This document shows positions 1 to 9,579 of a DNA stretch of 64,000 bases, piece by piece; within the stretch, counting starts at the first letter, position 1, and every line of letters starts with the position of its first letter. The stretch comes from Lentzea sp. NBRC 102530 (GTDB taxonomy: Bacteria; Actinomycetota; Actinomycetes; Mycobacteriales; Pseudonocardiaceae), in the NCBI RefSeq assembly GCF_030269365.1, contig NZ_BSTF01000011.1, forward strand, positions 248,001-312,000, in the 5' to 3' direction. Made by a program: the position numbers and the translations under genes. The notes under the pieces are model-generated. The model made no database searches. It was not told the origin of the DNA and worked only from the letters and a program-made list of their open reading frames with translations.

Positions 1-1
1 G

Positions 2-937
2 CCGAACGCGATCACGGTCCTGGCCATGTGCTCGGGCCTGTCCGCAGTGCACTTCGCGAACGTCGGCATGTGGGGCGCGGCCATCGCGTCGATCGCGGCG
101 GCCGCCGTGTTCGACGGCCTCGACGGCCGCATCGCCCGCCTGCTGGACGCGACGTCGAAGATGGGCGCGGAGCTCGACTCGCTGGCCGACGCCATCTCGT
201 TCGGCGTGGCACCGGCGTTGGCGATCTACCTCTGGAAGTTCGAGGGCAACCGCGCGGGCTGGGTCATCGCGCTGATCTTCGCGGTCTGCATGGTCGTCCG
301 CCTCGCCCGCTTCAACACGTTGCTGGAGAAGGAACAGCCGCCGTTCGCGAAGGAGTTCTTCGTGGGCGTCCCGGCGCCCGCCGGTGGTCTGTTGCTGCTG
401 CTGCCCCTGATCATCGAGGAGCAGGTGCGTTCCGACGGCTGGTGGAACAACTCCTACGTCGTGGCCGCGTGGACCGTGCTGGTCGCGCTGCTGCTGGTCT
501 CCCGCATCCCGACGCTGTCGGTGAAGACGGTGAAGGTGCCGCCGCGCGCGGTGGCCCCCCTGCTCGTCGTCGTGGGTCTGGCGGCGGCCGGGATCATCAC
601 CTACCCGTTGGTCGCCTTGATCATCGCGATGGTCGTGTACCTGGCCCACCTGCCCTATTCGGTGCGGCGGTACCTGTGGCTGTCGAAGCACCCGGAGGCG
701 TGGACCGTCACCGGTGCGGACCGCCGCGCGATCAAGCGGGCGCACGGGGTGGCGGCTCGTCGTCTCGGGTTGCGGCAGCCGTTGCGCGGCCGGGTGGCCG
801 GTGCGGCCATGCGTGCCGTTCGCCGGCCCCGGCGGGATGGTTCCGCCGCGATCGCGGCGGAGAACGCCGAGATCTCCGGGAACGGCCGCCGTCGTTCGTG
901 GCGGCAGCTGGGCCTGCGGCGCCAGCCGAAGCGCTAG
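2..937 (+). CDS. pssA: CDP-diacylglycerol--serine O-phosphatidyltransferase, 5' end cut off by window
   Basis: Membrane enzyme that makes phosphatidylserine from CDP-diacylglycerol and L-serine. The reading frame is open from base 2 (PNAITVLAMCSG...), so the first codons lie outside the window. The CDP-alcohol phosphotransferase signature is complete: DG-x2-AR-x8-G-x3-D-x3-D in DGRIARLLDATSKMGAELD. Several hydrophobic segments follow (for example VLVALLLVSRIPTL and LLVVVGLAAAGIITYPLVAL). The last ~65 residues are an Arg-rich, hydrophilic cytoplasmic tail, longer than in many PssA proteins. The identity to PssA rather than another CDP-alcohol transferase rests on the NAITVLAMCSG start typical of the serine enzyme. 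Confidence 0.88.
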   Translation, partial: PNAITVLAMCSGLSAVHFANVGMWGAAIASIAAAAVFDGLDGRIARLLDATSKMGAELDSLADAISFGVAPALAIYLWKFEGNRAGWVIALIFAVCMVVRLARFNTLLEKEQPPFAKEFFVGVPAPAGGLLLLLPLIIEEQVRSDGWWNNSYVVAAWTVLVALLLVSRIPTLSVKTVKVPPRAVAPLLVVVGLAAAGIITYPLVALIIAMVVYLAHLPYSVRRYLWLSKHPEAWTVTGADRRAIKRAHGVAARRLGLRQPLRGRVAGAAMRAVRRPRRDGSAAIAAENAEISGNGRRRSWRQLGLRRQPKR

Positions 938-946
938 GACGTTGTG

Positions 947-985
947 CGAACGGCCCCGGACACCTCGCGTGTCCGGGGCCGTTCG
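947..985. terminator. bidirectional hairpin terminator between convergent genes
   Basis: A 17-bp perfect inverted repeat (left arm 947-963, right arm 969-985, 5-nt loop CTCGC) lies in the 52-bp gap between pssA and the convergent gene ending at 990. There is no U-tract, as is common in high-GC actinobacteria. Confidence 0.8.
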
Positions 986-989
986 CCGT

Positions 990-1220
990 TCAGGCCAGCC
1001 GCTGCCGGGCGTGGGCGATCATCGCCAGCAGCACGGACTCCTCGACCTCGCCGTCCACGCTGATGTGGAGGGCCCAGGAGGGGTCGTCGTCCTTCCTGCT
1101 GACCGCCACGAACGGACCGTCGTCCGCGATGAACTCGATGCTCTCGCTGTCGTCCATGATGTTGCTCATCGAGGTCACGCGGAACTCGACGCCGCCGAAG
1201 GACAGCACCCGCCCGGTCAT
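990..1220 (-). CDS. small hypothetical protein, 76 aa, coupled to the DUF4265 gene
   Basis: A 76-residue acidic protein (begins MTGRVLSFGGVEFRV) with no membrane segment or recognised motif. The ATG at 1220-1218 overlaps the stop of the upstream gene (ATGA), so the two are very probably translated together. The pattern of short beta-like stretches (VEFRVTS, IEFIADDGPFVAVS, WALHISVDG) suggests a small beta-rich domain. I do not recognise the family. Function unknown; probably a partner of the DUF4265 protein. Confidence 0.6.
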   Translation of the reverse strand: MTGRVLSFGGVEFRVTSMSNIMDDSESIEFIADDGPFVAVSRKDDDPSWALHISVDGEVEESVLLAMIAHARQRLA

Positions 1221-1717
1221 GCCGGCCGGCCGCGGTGCAGGGCCGAGATCGCGCCCTCCTCGAACCCGACGACCCCGGCCTGCTCCGACAGCCACGCCCG
1301 CAGCTCCGCGTAGTCGGTGGTGGGCGGGACGTTGACGGAGATCAGGTTCGGGAACTCGCTCAGGGTGCCGATGTCGCACCCGGCGTCGCGCAGCCGGTCC
1401 TCGACCGCCTCCCTGCCGTCGTCGCCGCGGAGGAAGACCAAGCGGACCGTCGAGTGGTCGGACTCGGCCACGACGCCGTCGAAGACGAACTCCCGGCGCT
1501 CGTGGTCGGGCCTGATCCTGATCCGGTCGCCGAACGCGATGCCGCGCACGAAGAACGGCGTGTTCAGCAGCCGCAGCTCGGCCTTGCCCGACTTCTCGCC
1601 CCACAGACGTTCCGACCCGACCGGGGGCCAGCCCTCGTCGTCCTGGTCCAGCTCGAAGACAACCTTGGTCATCGGGTTGCCGTCCGGCGAAACAGGAATC
1701 TCCCCAGGATCACTCAC
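1217..1717 (-). CDS. DUF4265-like protein, 166 aa
   Basis: Soluble protein whose middle region (VVFELDQDDEGWPPVGSE, then NTPFFVRGIAFGDRI) matches the layout of DUF4265 proteins, which have no established function. The start is GTG at 1717-1715. A -10-like TAGAAT (1729-1724 on the minus strand) sits 6 nt upstream of it and there is no Shine-Dalgarno, so the mRNA is probably leaderless. It lies divergent to the AAA ATPase gene, with only 40 bp between the two starts. The downstream 76-aa gene overlaps by 4 bp. An alternative internal start is Met16 (MTKVVFEL). Confidence 0.6.
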   Translation of the reverse strand: MSDPGEIPVSPDGNPMTKVVFELDQDDEGWPPVGSERLWGEKSGKAELRLLNTPFFVRGIAFGDRIRIRPDHERREFVFDGVVAESDHSTVRLVFLRGDDGREAVEDRLRDAGCDIGTLSEFPNLISVNVPPTTDYAELRAWLSEQAGVVGFEEGAISALHRGRPA

Positions 1718-1757
1718 GTCCGCATTCTAAGAAGGCGGAGCAACTAGAGTCGGCGGC

Positions 1758-3911
1758 GTGATCACGCTGACGGCTCGCCTGTCCCCGTCCGCACTGGACA
1801 CCCGCCGCGGTGTCGTCCGCCTCCACCCCGAGGTGCTCGACGCCTTGGGGTTGCGGGCCTGGGACGCCGTGAAGCTGACCGGCGCCCGCGTGAGTGCCGC
1901 GCTGGCCGCCGCCGGTGAGCAGCCGCCGGGGGTGGTGCTGGTGGACGACGTCACGCTCACGAACCTCGGCGTGGTCGAGGGTGCGGAGATCGTGGTGGCG
2001 CCGGTGCAGGTGGCGGGCGCGCGGTCGATCACCGTGGCCGGGTCCCGGCTGGCCACCACCGCGTTGACGCCCGAGCACGTGCGGATGGCGTTGACCGGGA
2101 AGGTCATCACCGTGGGCGACAACGTGTCGTTGTTGCCGCAGGACCTCGCGCCGCCGCCCGGTGCGAACGTGTCCGAGACGCGGCGGAAGCTGTCCAACGC
2201 CATCGGGATGACGTGGACGAACGAGCTGATCACCATCACCTCGACCGATCCGGCCGGGCCGGTGGCGGTGCAGCCGTCGAGCGTCGTGGGGTGGCGGTCC
2301 GCCTCGGCTCCCGCCGCCGAGGTGACGCCGGTGGTGGTGCAGGAGAAGCACGAGGCGTTGCCGGTGGCGGACCTGGTCGGGCAGCGCGAGCAGGCCCGGC
2401 GGCTGACGGAGTGGCTGGAGCTGATGTTCCGGCAGCCCGAGCTGCTGACGAAGCTGGGCGCGTCGGCTCGCCTCGCCGCCATGGTCAGCGGGCCGGAGGG
2501 CGTGGGCAAGGCGACGCTGGTGCGCGCGGTGGCGCGGTCGGTGGACGCCTCGGTGGTGGAGCTGGCGGCGCCGAGCATCGCGGTGCTGGAGCCGGGCGCG
2601 ATGGCCAAGCAGCTCGGGGACGCGATCGCGAGCGTTCCGGAGAAGCCCACGGTGCTGCTGCTCACGGACGTCGACGCGCTGCTGCCCACTGCCCCGCCGC
2701 CGGTGGCGACGGTGGTGCTGGACATCCTGCGCACGGCGATCTCCCGCCCCAACCTGGCGCTGGTGGTCACGTCGGCGCGCGCCGAGTCGGTGGACGCCCG
2801 GCTGCGGGCACCTGACCTGGTGGACCGCGAGCTGGCCCTCCCCCTGCCCGACGCGTCCGGGCGGACGGAGCTCCTCCGGGTGCTGCTCAGGGACGTGCCG
2901 CTGGAGTCCGATGTGGACTTCGGTGAGGTGGCGGCGCGCACGCCCGGGTTCGTGGCGGCCGACCTGTGCGCGTTGCGCCGGGAAGCCGCGGTCCGGGCCG
3001 CGTTGCGGCAGCGCGAGGTGGCGGAGCCCCGGGTCGGGCAGGAGGACCTGCTGGCGGCGCTCGGAACGGTGCGGCCGATCTCCATGTCGGCGTCGGACAC
3101 CGTCCAAACCGGAGGGTTGACGCTCGAGGACGTCGGCGACATGAAGGAGGTCAAGCAGGCCCTCACCGAGGCTGCCCTCTGGCCCCTGCGCTACCCGGAC
3201 TCCTTCGCCCGGCTGGGCGTGGAACCCCCGCGCGGCCTGCTCCTCTACGGACCGCCCGGCTGCGGCAAGACGTTCCTCGTGCGGGCGTTGGCGGGTTCGG
3301 GGCAGCTGAACGTGCTGACGGTCAAGGGTGCCGAGCTGATGGACAAGTTCGTCGGCGAGTCGGAACGGGCCGTGCGCGAGCTCTTCCGGCGAGCCGCGGA
3401 CGCCGCGCCCGCGCTGGTCTTCCTGGACGAGGTGGACGCGCTGGCGCCGCGGCGCGGACAGTCGTCCGACTCCGGGGTGGCCGACCGGGTCGTGGCCGCG
3501 CTGCTCACCGAACTGGACGGCGTGGAGCCGTTGCGGGACGTCGTGGTGATCGCGGCGACCAACCGGCCCGAGCTGATCGACCCGGCGTTGCTGCGGCCCG
3601 GCCGGTTGGAGCGGATCATCTACGTGCCGCCGCCCGACGCGGAGGCGCGCACGGAGATCCTGAAGGCCTCGTCGCGGAACACACCGCTGGCCGGGGACGT
3701 CGATCTCGCGGCACTCGCCGGTGAGCTGGACATGTACTCGGCGGCGGACTGCGCTGCGCTCATCCGCGAGGCGGCGCTGACGGCCATGCGGGAGTCGCTG
3801 GACGCGGCCGAGGTGACGCAGGCGCACCTGGCGAAGGCGCGGGACGTGGTGCGGCCGTCGCTCGACCCGGTGCAGCTGGCCGGGCTGGCGGCCTACGCGC
3901 AGAACCGCTGA
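1758..3911 (+). CDS. CDC48/p97-like AAA ATPase with two AAA domains, 717 aa
   Basis: ATP-driven unfoldase/segregase of the CDC48 type. The N-terminal ~170 residues look like the CDC48 double-psi barrel substrate-binding region (ARLSPSALDTRRGVVRLHPEVL). The first AAA module has an altered Walker A (GPEGVGKAT from residue 245), and its Walker B reads LTDVDAL with no Asp-Glu pair. The second module is canonical: GPPGCGKT (498-505), FLDEVDAL with D557/E558, and sensor/Arg-finger segment ATNRPELIDPALLRPGRLER. The D1 ring is therefore probably weak or inactive and D2 does the work. The GTG start at 1758 follows a -10-like TAGAGT (1745-1750) by 7 nt, so it may be leaderless. Client proteins are unknown. 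Confidence 0.87.
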   Translation: MITLTARLSPSALDTRRGVVRLHPEVLDALGLRAWDAVKLTGARVSAALAAAGEQPPGVVLVDDVTLTNLGVVEGAEIVVAPVQVAGARSITVAGSRLATTALTPEHVRMALTGKVITVGDNVSLLPQDLAPPPGANVSETRRKLSNAIGMTWTNELITITSTDPAGPVAVQPSSVVGWRSASAPAAEVTPVVVQEKHEALPVADLVGQREQARRLTEWLELMFRQPELLTKLGASARLAAMVSGPEGVGKATLVRAVARSVDASVVELAAPSIAVLEPGAMAKQLGDAIASVPEKPTVLLLTDVDALLPTAPPPVATVVLDILRTAISRPNLALVVTSARAESVDARLRAPDLVDRELALPLPDASGRTELLRVLLRDVPLESDVDFGEVAARTPGFVAADLCALRREAAVRAALRQREVAEPRVGQEDLLAALGTVRPISMSASDTVQTGGLTLEDVGDMKEVKQALTEAALWPLRYPDSFARLGVEPPRGLLLYGPPGCGKTFLVRALAGSGQLNVLTVKGAELMDKFVGESERAVRELFRRAADAAPALVFLDEVDALAPRRGQSSDSGVADRVVAALLTELDGVEPLRDVVVIAATNRPELIDPALLRPGRLERIIYVPPPDAEARTEILKASSRNTPLAGDVDLAALAGELDMYSAADCAALIREAALTAMRESLDAAEVTQAHLAKARDVVRPSLDPVQLAGLAAYAQNR

Positions 3912-3913
3912 GC

Positions 3914-3938
3914 GTGGGGGCGGCGCGGCCGCCCCCAC
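3914..3938. terminator. bidirectional hairpin terminator
   Basis: GTGGGGGCGGC (3914-3924) pairs perfectly with GCCGCCCCCAC (3928-3938) across a 3-nt loop, between the convergent ATPase and LytR_C genes. Confidence 0.7.
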
Positions 3939-3944
3939 CAGCCA

Positions 3945-4544
3945 TTACTTGTTCTTGGCCGGACCCTGGTAGTCGTTGGTGACGATCAGGATGATTCCCG
4001 CCGCCGCCGACTGGATGCCGTCGAACCGGGGCTCGACGCGCGCCCGCAACGCCGCGGCGAGCTCCTTCGCGGAGGCCTCCTCCTCGGTGCCGGGGCGGAA
4101 GTAGACCGTCGTGGTCGGGATGGTGCCGCCCGAGTAGTTGCCGGTCTCCGCGACCGTCCAGCCGTTGCCGCGGACCTCGTCGGACGCCTTGGACGCGAGG
4201 CCGGTGATCGTCGAGTTGTTGTAGACCCGGACCGGGGCCTTGGTCGCCCCCGGCTGCGTGACCGGTGGAGGCGGTGTCGTGGTCGCCGGAACGGTCGGCG
4301 AGGCCGTCGTGGTCGCGGGCGGCGCGGACGACGGTGTGGAGGCGGGCGGCTGCTCGGAGACGACCGTGGTGGTCTGCGCGGGCGGCGCGGTGGACGTGCC
4401 CTCGGCGGCCGGCGGGGTGTCCTCGGAACCCCCGCCGAACAGCGAGATGACACCGATCACCAGCGCGACGGCGGCGACACCGAGCAGGGCGAAGCCTGCT
4501 GCCTTGGCGGGACGGGACGGGCTTGCGGACTCGGGGGAGGTCAT
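3945..4544 (-). CDS. LytR C-terminal-domain membrane protein, 199 aa
   Basis: Single-pass membrane protein: short cytoplasmic N-terminus, transmembrane helix (AGFALLGVAAVALVIGVISL), a Thr/Pro/Ser-rich extracellular linker of ~75 residues, then a LytR_C domain beginning APVRVYNNSTITGLASKASD and ending in ILIVTNDYQGPAKNK. The order LytR_C gene, DUF3263 gene and divergent peptide deformylase matches the conserved mycobacterial arrangement Rv0431-Rv0430-Rv0429c. The start ATG (4544-4542) overlaps the DUF3263 stop by one base. The domain is linked to envelope assembly proteins in other families, but its own role is not established. Confidence 0.82.
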   Translation of the reverse strand: MTSPESASPSRPAKAAGFALLGVAAVALVIGVISLFGGGSEDTPPAAEGTSTAPPAQTTTVVSEQPPASTPSSAPPATTTASPTVPATTTPPPPVTQPGATKAPVRVYNNSTITGLASKASDEVRGNGWTVAETGNYSGGTIPTTTVYFRPGTEEEASAKELAAALRARVEPRFDGIQSAAAGIILIVTNDYQGPAKNK

Positions 4545-4849
4545 CAGTCCTCGGTGCTCCTGGCGCGTGCGCGTACGCGAACCCTCTGACGGCCTGTCCG
4601 GACGCCTCGCAACCGCTTGATCAGCATCGGATCGGCGGCCAGGGCGGCTTCGGATTCCACGAGCGCGTTGAGCAGCTGGTAGTAGCGGGTCGCTGACATG
4701 TCGAACAGTTCCCTGATGGCCTGTTCCTTGGATCCCGAGTACTTCCACCACTGGCGCTCGAACGCGAGCATGGTGCGTTCGCGGCTGGTCAGGCCGTCAG
4801 CGGAGGCGAGCGTCTCGGTGTGATCCATCTGGCTCCCCACGGTCGCCAC
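4544..4849 (-). CDS. DUF3263 family protein, 101 aa
   Basis: Small basic protein with the DUF3263 core LTSRERTMLAFERQWWKYSGSK, continuing EQAIRELFDMSATRYYQLLNAL. The latter half reads like a helix-turn-helix, so DNA binding is plausible but untested. The C-terminus is Arg-rich. It is first in a two-gene minus-strand unit with the LytR_C gene and divergent from def, a conserved actinobacterial neighbourhood. The 87-bp gap to def must hold both promoters. Confidence 0.83.
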   Translation of the reverse strand: MATVGSQMDHTETLASADGLTSRERTMLAFERQWWKYSGSKEQAIRELFDMSATRYYQLLNALVESEAALAADPMLIKRLRGVRTGRQRVRVRARARSTED

Positions 4850-4936
4850 ACCATCTCAGGTGCGGGCAATTCAATCACGTGATCGTTCCAACCTACCGCG
4901 CGACACCGACAGTTTTGGACCGCTTATGGTCTGACC

Positions 4937-5512
4937 ATGGCCGTCCACCGCATCCGCATCGCAGGCGACCCCGTGCTCCACCACCCGACGCGCGAGGTCA
5001 CCGAGTTCGACACCGAGCTGAAGACCCTCGCCGACGACATGTTCGAGACGATGGCAGCCGCTCGCGGAGTCGGGCTCGCGGCCAACCAGATCGGCATCGA
5101 CCTGCGGGTTTTCGTCTACGACTGCCCCGATGACGAGGGCGTCCAGCACCGCGGCGCGATCTGCAACCCCGTGCTCGAGACCGACGGGATCCCGGAGACC
5201 ATGCCGGACCCGGACGACGACTTCGAGGGCTGCCTGAGCGTGCCCGGCGAGGCGTACCCGACCGGACGCGCCCGGTGGGCGAAGGTGACCGGCCAGGACC
5301 TCGACGGTCAGCCGTTCGAGGTCGAGGGCACCGGCTTCTTCGCGCGCTGCCTGCAGCACGAGACCGACCACCTCAACGGCTTCCTCTACATCGACCGCCT
5401 CGTCGGCCGGTACAAGAAGGAGTCGAAGCGGATGCTGCGCGACAACGAGTGGGGCGTGCCGGGCAACTCCTGGGACCCGGCCGACCCCGCGAACTTCGAG
5501 GACGAGGACTAA
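4937..5512 (+). CDS. def: peptide deformylase, 191 aa
   Basis: Removes the N-formyl group from nascent proteins; metal-dependent cytosolic enzyme. All three family motifs are present: GVGLAANQIG, EGCLSVPG (the Cys metal ligand) and QHETDHLNG (the two His ligands and catalytic Glu). The motif-2 region carries an acidic insertion (PDPDDDFEG), and the C-terminus extends into an acidic tail ending NFEDED. The stop codon overlaps the stop of the convergent aldo/keto reductase gene by 3 bp. Length is normal for the actinobacterial form. Confidence 0.95.
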   Translation: MAVHRIRIAGDPVLHHPTREVTEFDTELKTLADDMFETMAAARGVGLAANQIGIDLRVFVYDCPDDEGVQHRGAICNPVLETDGIPETMPDPDDDFEGCLSVPGEAYPTGRARWAKVTGQDLDGQPFEVEGTGFFARCLQHETDHLNGFLYIDRLVGRYKKESKRMLRDNEWGVPGNSWDPADPANFEDED

Positions 5513-6438
5513 CGCAGCGCGGCCTCGATCTGGCCCAGCTCCTCCTCGCTCAACGCACCGAACGCCAGCGCACCCGCGTTCTCCTCGACCTGGGCCACCG
5601 TCCGGACGCCCGGAATCGGCACCAGGCGGGGAGAACGCGCCCAGAACCACGCCAGCGCGCCCTGCACCAGCGTCCGCCCGCCCGACGTGAGCACGTCGCG
5701 CACGGCCTCCCGCGCCTTGAAGTAGTCCGGCGTCGGCCTGCCGTTCTCGAAGAACAGCAGCCACGCCGGGTCCGACGCGCGCACGTCGTCGGCCGGGATG
5801 TCGAACTCGTCCCGCGCCAGCAGCCCCATCGCGAGCGGACGGCGGCACAGCACCGCGTACTCCCCCGCGTACATCTCGGGGTTGTCGAACAGCACGTTGA
5901 TGTCCGCCTGAGCGGCGATCCCGTGCTCCCCCTCGCAGAAGAACCGCGCTCGTTGCGGGTCGTCGGTGCTCCAGCCGTACGCGCGGATCTTGCCCGCTGC
6001 GACCAGCGCCTCGCACTCGTCGCGCAGCACGGCCGCCTGGTCGAGCCCGAGGTCGCCGAGGTGCAGCTGGTACAGGTCGATGTAGTCGGTACCCAGTCGC
6101 CGCAACGACCCCTCGACGGCGCGGCGCAGGTACTCGACGGTTCCGTCGTACCCGGTCAGCTCGCGCTTCGCCGGGTCGAACTCGTCACCCCACTTGGTCG
6201 CGATCACGACCTCGTCCCGCACGTCCGCAAACGCTTGCCCCACCAGCGTCTCGGCGTGCCCGCAGCCGTAGACGTCCGCGGTGTCGATCAGGCGAACCCC
6301 CAGGTCGTAGGCCCTCCTCAACGCCCTCAGCGACTCGCCGTCGTCCGCGGGACCCCAGCCGACCGGCTGCCCCTGGTAGGTGAACGGGCCACCCATGGCC
6401 CACGTGCCGAACCCCAGCTTCCCCAGTTCCACCGTCAT
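5509..6438 (-). CDS. aldo/keto reductase, 309 aa
   Basis: NAD(P)H-dependent oxidoreductase with a TIM-barrel fold. Visible motifs are LGFGTWAMGG at the N-terminus, LIDTADVYGCGHAE (catalytic Asp and Tyr), IATKWG (catalytic Lys) and YIDLYQLHLGD. The substrate cannot be read from sequence. I chose ATG 6438, which places GKLGFGTWAMGG at the usual distance; ATG 6453 would add five residues. The gene is divergent from the LysE-type exporter. Confidence 0.85.
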   Translation of the reverse strand: MTVELGKLGFGTWAMGGPFTYQGQPVGWGPADDGESLRALRRAYDLGVRLIDTADVYGCGHAETLVGQAFADVRDEVVIATKWGDEFDPAKRELTGYDGTVEYLRRAVEGSLRRLGTDYIDLYQLHLGDLGLDQAAVLRDECEALVAAGKIRAYGWSTDDPQRARFFCEGEHGIAAQADINVLFDNPEMYAGEYAVLCRRPLAMGLLARDEFDIPADDVRASDPAWLLFFENGRPTPDYFKAREAVRDVLTSGGRTLVQGALAWFWARSPRLVPIPGVRTVAQVEENAGALAFGALSEEELGQIEAALR

Positions 6439-6509
6439 GGGTCCACCGAACATCCTGGAGCGCGCACCAGGTCAAGAAACCAGTTGCAGCCACCGGCGAC
6501 CATCGAGGC

Positions 6510-7112
6510 ATGCCACTCGAAAACATCGTCGCGTTCGTCGCGGCCTCGTTCCTCATCGCACTGTCGCCCGGACCCGGCACGGCCATGGTCCTGCGACAGT
6601 CGGTGCACGGGCGCAGGGCCGCGCTGGCGACGGTGTTCGGCATGGAGGTCGGCGTCGCCTGCTGGGCGGTCGCGGCCGCTCTCGGGCTCAGCGTCCTGCT
6701 CACGGCGTCGGAGATCGCCTACCACGGCCTGCGGATCGTGGGCGCCGTCTTCCTGATCTACCTGGGCGTGAAGGCCCTGATCAGCAAGACGATGCCGCTG
6801 TCGGAACCCCCGCCCGCGAGCCACGCGTTCCGCAGCGGCCTGGTCGTGAACCTCGCCAACCCGAAGCTCGGCGTGTTCGCGATCTCGTTCCTACCGCAGT
6901 TCGTGCCTGCCGGGGAGGCCGGCCAGGGGGTTCTGCTCTTCCTCGCCGTCGGCTGGGTCCTGATCGACACCGTCTGGTACCTGGTCATCGTGTCGGTCCT
7001 GCACACCATCCGCGGCTGGCTGAGCAGGCCGCGCGTCCGCCCCGCGCTGGAGAAGCTGTCGGGCGGCGTGCTGCTGGCGCTCGGAATCCGGCTGGTACTC
7101 GACCCGCGTTGA
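6510..7112 (+). CDS. LysE/RhtB family amino-acid exporter, 200 aa
   Basis: Small inner-membrane exporter of the LysE superfamily. The N-terminus reads ENIVAFVAASFLIALSPGPGT with the conserved SPGPG motif in the first helix, followed by five more hydrophobic segments and the mid-protein NLANPK motif (GLVVNLANPKLGVF). Size and topology fit the family's 6-helix pattern. The exported substrate is unknown. Its 3' end is overlapped antisense by a long convergent reading frame (see 6891-7751). Confidence 0.88.
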   Translation: MPLENIVAFVAASFLIALSPGPGTAMVLRQSVHGRRAALATVFGMEVGVACWAVAAALGLSVLLTASEIAYHGLRIVGAVFLIYLGVKALISKTMPLSEPPPASHAFRSGLVVNLANPKLGVFAISFLPQFVPAGEAGQGVLLFLAVGWVLIDTVWYLVIVSVLHTIRGWLSRPRVRPALEKLSGGVLLALGIRLVLDPR

Positions 7113-7751
7113 GATCGCGTCTCCTCCCCGGCGCCAGAACAGCTCGGGGAGGCCCGCCAGCTCGGCGAACGTGTGGCAGGCCGCCATCGACGCGTAGCCG
7201 CCCGCGAGGACGTGCGCGCGGATCCGGTCCAGCCGGCCGAACTCGATCACCTCACCGGCGATCAGGAACGGCAGCACCAGCTGCCAGGCCTGTACGACGG
7301 CCGGGCGGCGCCGGTGGGGTGCCCGCAACGCCGCGCGGGCGACGCGGAGCAGGTGCTCGTTGGCGCTCATCGTGTACGGGTGCGCCGCGTGGTCCCAGTT
7401 CCAGCGGCGTTCCTCGGTGACGGCGCAGCGCACGCACTCGACGGGCCCGGTGCCGAGTTCGGCACCGCAGCGCGAGCACGCCAGCAACGTCATCGCCCAG
7501 TCCACGCACGTCCACGGGTACTGCCCGACGTCCGCCGAGGTCACCAGCTCGGCCAGTTCCCGGTCGGCGAGCTGCGACGACGTCCGCAGCGCTTCCCAGT
7601 CGGCCAGCCAGAACTGGTCGAGCAGTTCCGCGCAGAAGCCGCAGTCGGGGTAGCCGCGGCCGGCGAGCTCACCGCAGGACGGGCATGCCGAGACCACGGC
7701 GGGACGCTGGCCGCGTCGCGCGCCGGGCGGGAACGGCTGGTGATCAGCCAC
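6891..7751 (-). CDS. zinc-ribbon protein of unknown function, about 286 aa
   Basis: Starts at GTG 7751 (ADHQPFPPGARRG...). Two cysteine clusters are evident: C23-x2-C26 ... C37-x2-C40 (CPSCGELAGRGYPDCGFC) and a second CSRCGAELGTGPVECVRC, i.e. two zinc ribbons. The segment after them (ERRWNWDHAAHPYTMSANEHLLR, then VVQAWQLVLPFLIAG) has a helical look. No stop occurs until 6891, so the last ~74 codons lie antisense within the lysE-like gene. That tail (QQHAARQLLQRGADARPAQP...) looks like a shadow and the true protein may diverge there. The start has no clear Shine-Dalgarno. No function can be assigned. Confidence 0.55.
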   Translation of the reverse strand: MADHQPFPPGARRGQRPAVVSACPSCGELAGRGYPDCGFCAELLDQFWLADWEALRTSSQLADRELAELVTSADVGQYPWTCVDWAMTLLACSRCGAELGTGPVECVRCAVTEERRWNWDHAAHPYTMSANEHLLRVARAALRAPHRRRPAVVQAWQLVLPFLIAGEVIEFGRLDRIRAHVLAGGYASMAACHTFAELAGLPELFWRRGGDAISTRVEYQPDSERQQHAARQLLQRGADARPAQPAADGVQDRHDDQVPDGVDQDPADGEEEQNPLAGLPGRHELR

Positions 7752-7780
7752 GGGGAAGAGATTAGGGCCAAACCGGGCCC

Positions 7781-7810
7781 TTGGCAGTAACGGCGCGCTC
7801 TGACTATGGT
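7781..7810 (+). promoter_or_regulatory. probable sigma70-type promoter of thiC
   Basis: TTGGCA (7781-7786), 18-bp spacer and TATGGT (7805-7810) sit just upstream of the TPP riboswitch, placing transcription start near 7817. Inferred by eye. Confidence 0.45.
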
Positions 7811-7829
7811 CGGTTCTCGACAACTCAAC

Positions 7830-7932
7830 ACAACGCGGGAGCTCGCGCCTGAGCGGGCTGAGAGGGTGACTGGCCGTCGTGCCGGTGTCACCGACCGCCT
7901 GAACCTGACCGGGTAATGCCGGCGTAGGGAGG
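7830..7932 (+). ncRNA. TPP (THI-box) riboswitch controlling thiC-thiD
   Basis: The thi-box landmarks occur in order: GGGAGCTC stem near 7837, CTGAGAGGGTG (7858-7868), an internal variable stem (GACTGGCCGTCGTGCCGGTGTC), then ACCGCCTGAACCTGACCGGG (7892-7911) and TAATGCCGGCGTAGGGA (7914-7930). The 3' end GGGAGG (7927-7932) doubles as the thiC ribosome binding site, which points to translational control: TPP binding would hide it. This is the standard arrangement in actinobacteria. Confidence 0.94.
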
Positions 7933-7938
7933 AATGTC

Positions 7939-9575
<1,637 letters not shown>

Positions 9576-9579
<4 letters not shown>

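Noticed and set aside
1235..1747. Plus-strand frame of 170 codons opposite the DUF4265 gene
   Set aside because: Arg/Pro/Ala-rich antisense shadow without motifs. The minus-strand frame has better composition and translational coupling.
1710..3938. 742-codon minus-strand frame opposite the AAA ATPase gene
   Set aside because: Its composition (His/Arg/Gly/Gln-rich) is that of a high-GC antisense shadow. The plus strand encodes a clear double AAA protein.
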